Positions 36,078 through 36,145 of a DNA stretch of 36,145 bases are shown one piece after another; positions within the stretch are counted from its first letter, which is position 1; each line of letters starts with the position of its first letter. The DNA comes from Odoribacteraceae bacterium (lineage in GTDB: Bacteria > Bacteroidota > Bacteroidia > Bacteroidales > Marinifilaceae): assembly GCA_031276355.1 (NCBI GenBank), contig JAISNC010000048.1, positions 1-36,145 on the forward strand, given 5' to 3'. A model generated the notes under the pieces. That model was not told the DNA's origin. It made no database searches and saw only the letters and a program-made list of their open reading frames with translations. The position numbers and the translations under genes are program-made.

Positions 36078-36145
36078 ATGAACACGTCACGAATTTGTTC
36101 GCTCGCGCTGGCGGCCCTCGCGGCCTTGTCGTGCGCGGACGAGCC
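36078..36145 (+). CDS. Lipoprotein, N-terminal part only (runs off window)
   Basis: Twenty-two codons are present: MNTSRICSLALAALAALSCA followed by DE. This is a signal peptide with lipobox AALSC, so Cys19 would be lipidated. The acidic residues after the Cys (ADE) would favour surface or outer-membrane sorting. Nothing can be said of the mature domain. It has its own promoter at 35971. Confidence 0.7.
   Translation, partial: MNTSRICSLALAALAALSCADE

Overview
The window looks like chromosomal DNA of a GC-rich member of the Bacteroidales. The grounds are repeated Bacteroidetes-type promoters (a -7 box of the form TAnnTTTG, several with a TTG or TTTG about 19-20 nt upstream), a GldH-type gliding lipoprotein, a DUF4836 lipoprotein, an RprX/RprY-like two-component pair, a short-chain-dehydrogenase type threonine dehydrogenase, and many lipoproteins with a Cys at the end of the signal peptide. 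Genus cannot be fixed from the sequence. No phage, plasmid, CRISPR or complete insertion sequence is visible; mobile DNA is limited to MITE-like repeats and their debris.

Layout. 1-97: start of a lipoprotein gene (minus), with phased 11-bp repeats upstream. 390-4484: minus-strand overlapping operon of a C26 amidotransferase-M19 dipeptidase fusion, gldH, and a TrmB-MnmA fusion. 4618-6660: metG, followed by a strong hairpin, a gene remnant and MITE debris up to about 7380. 7387-9684: DUF554 membrane protein and a divergent Wzx-type flippase, then tRNA-Val(GAC). 10057-11034: threonine dehydrogenase. 11440-13512: thyA, folA and an LPS-kinase-like gene, facing a CDP-glycerol glycerophosphotransferase-like gene (13527-14579, minus). 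14764-15060: a 14-copy, 21-bp tandem array, each unit holding an invariant 12-bp palindrome. 15068-18425: minus operon of a DUF4836 lipoprotein, ABC ATPase and ABC permease. 18876-26114: a long minus-strand cluster reading M23 peptidase copy 2, SPFH-tail small membrane protein, a 49-residue small ORF, M23 copy 1, MerR regulator, Nif3-like protein, zinc-ribbon coiled-coil protein, valS. 26260-32905: alaS, then three lipoproteins. 33063-35382: RprX/RprY-like kinase and regulator. 35383-36077: repeat debris and the promoter of a final lipoprotein gene that runs off the window.

Functionally the window mixes translation (MetRS, ValRS, AlaRS, tRNA-Val, two tRNA-modification activities in one protein), dTMP/folate synthesis, envelope work (two M23 peptidases, flippase, LPS kinase-like, glycerophosphotransferase-like, ABC exporter-like module, lipoproteins) and envelope sensing (RprXY-like). 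The best candidate for something undescribed is the palindrome array at 14764-15060: its period equals two helical turns, its palindrome is unchanged in all 14 copies while the spacers drift, and it is itself a duplication of a 7-unit block. The 49-residue ORF in the peptidase-valS cluster is the best candidate for an overlooked gene.
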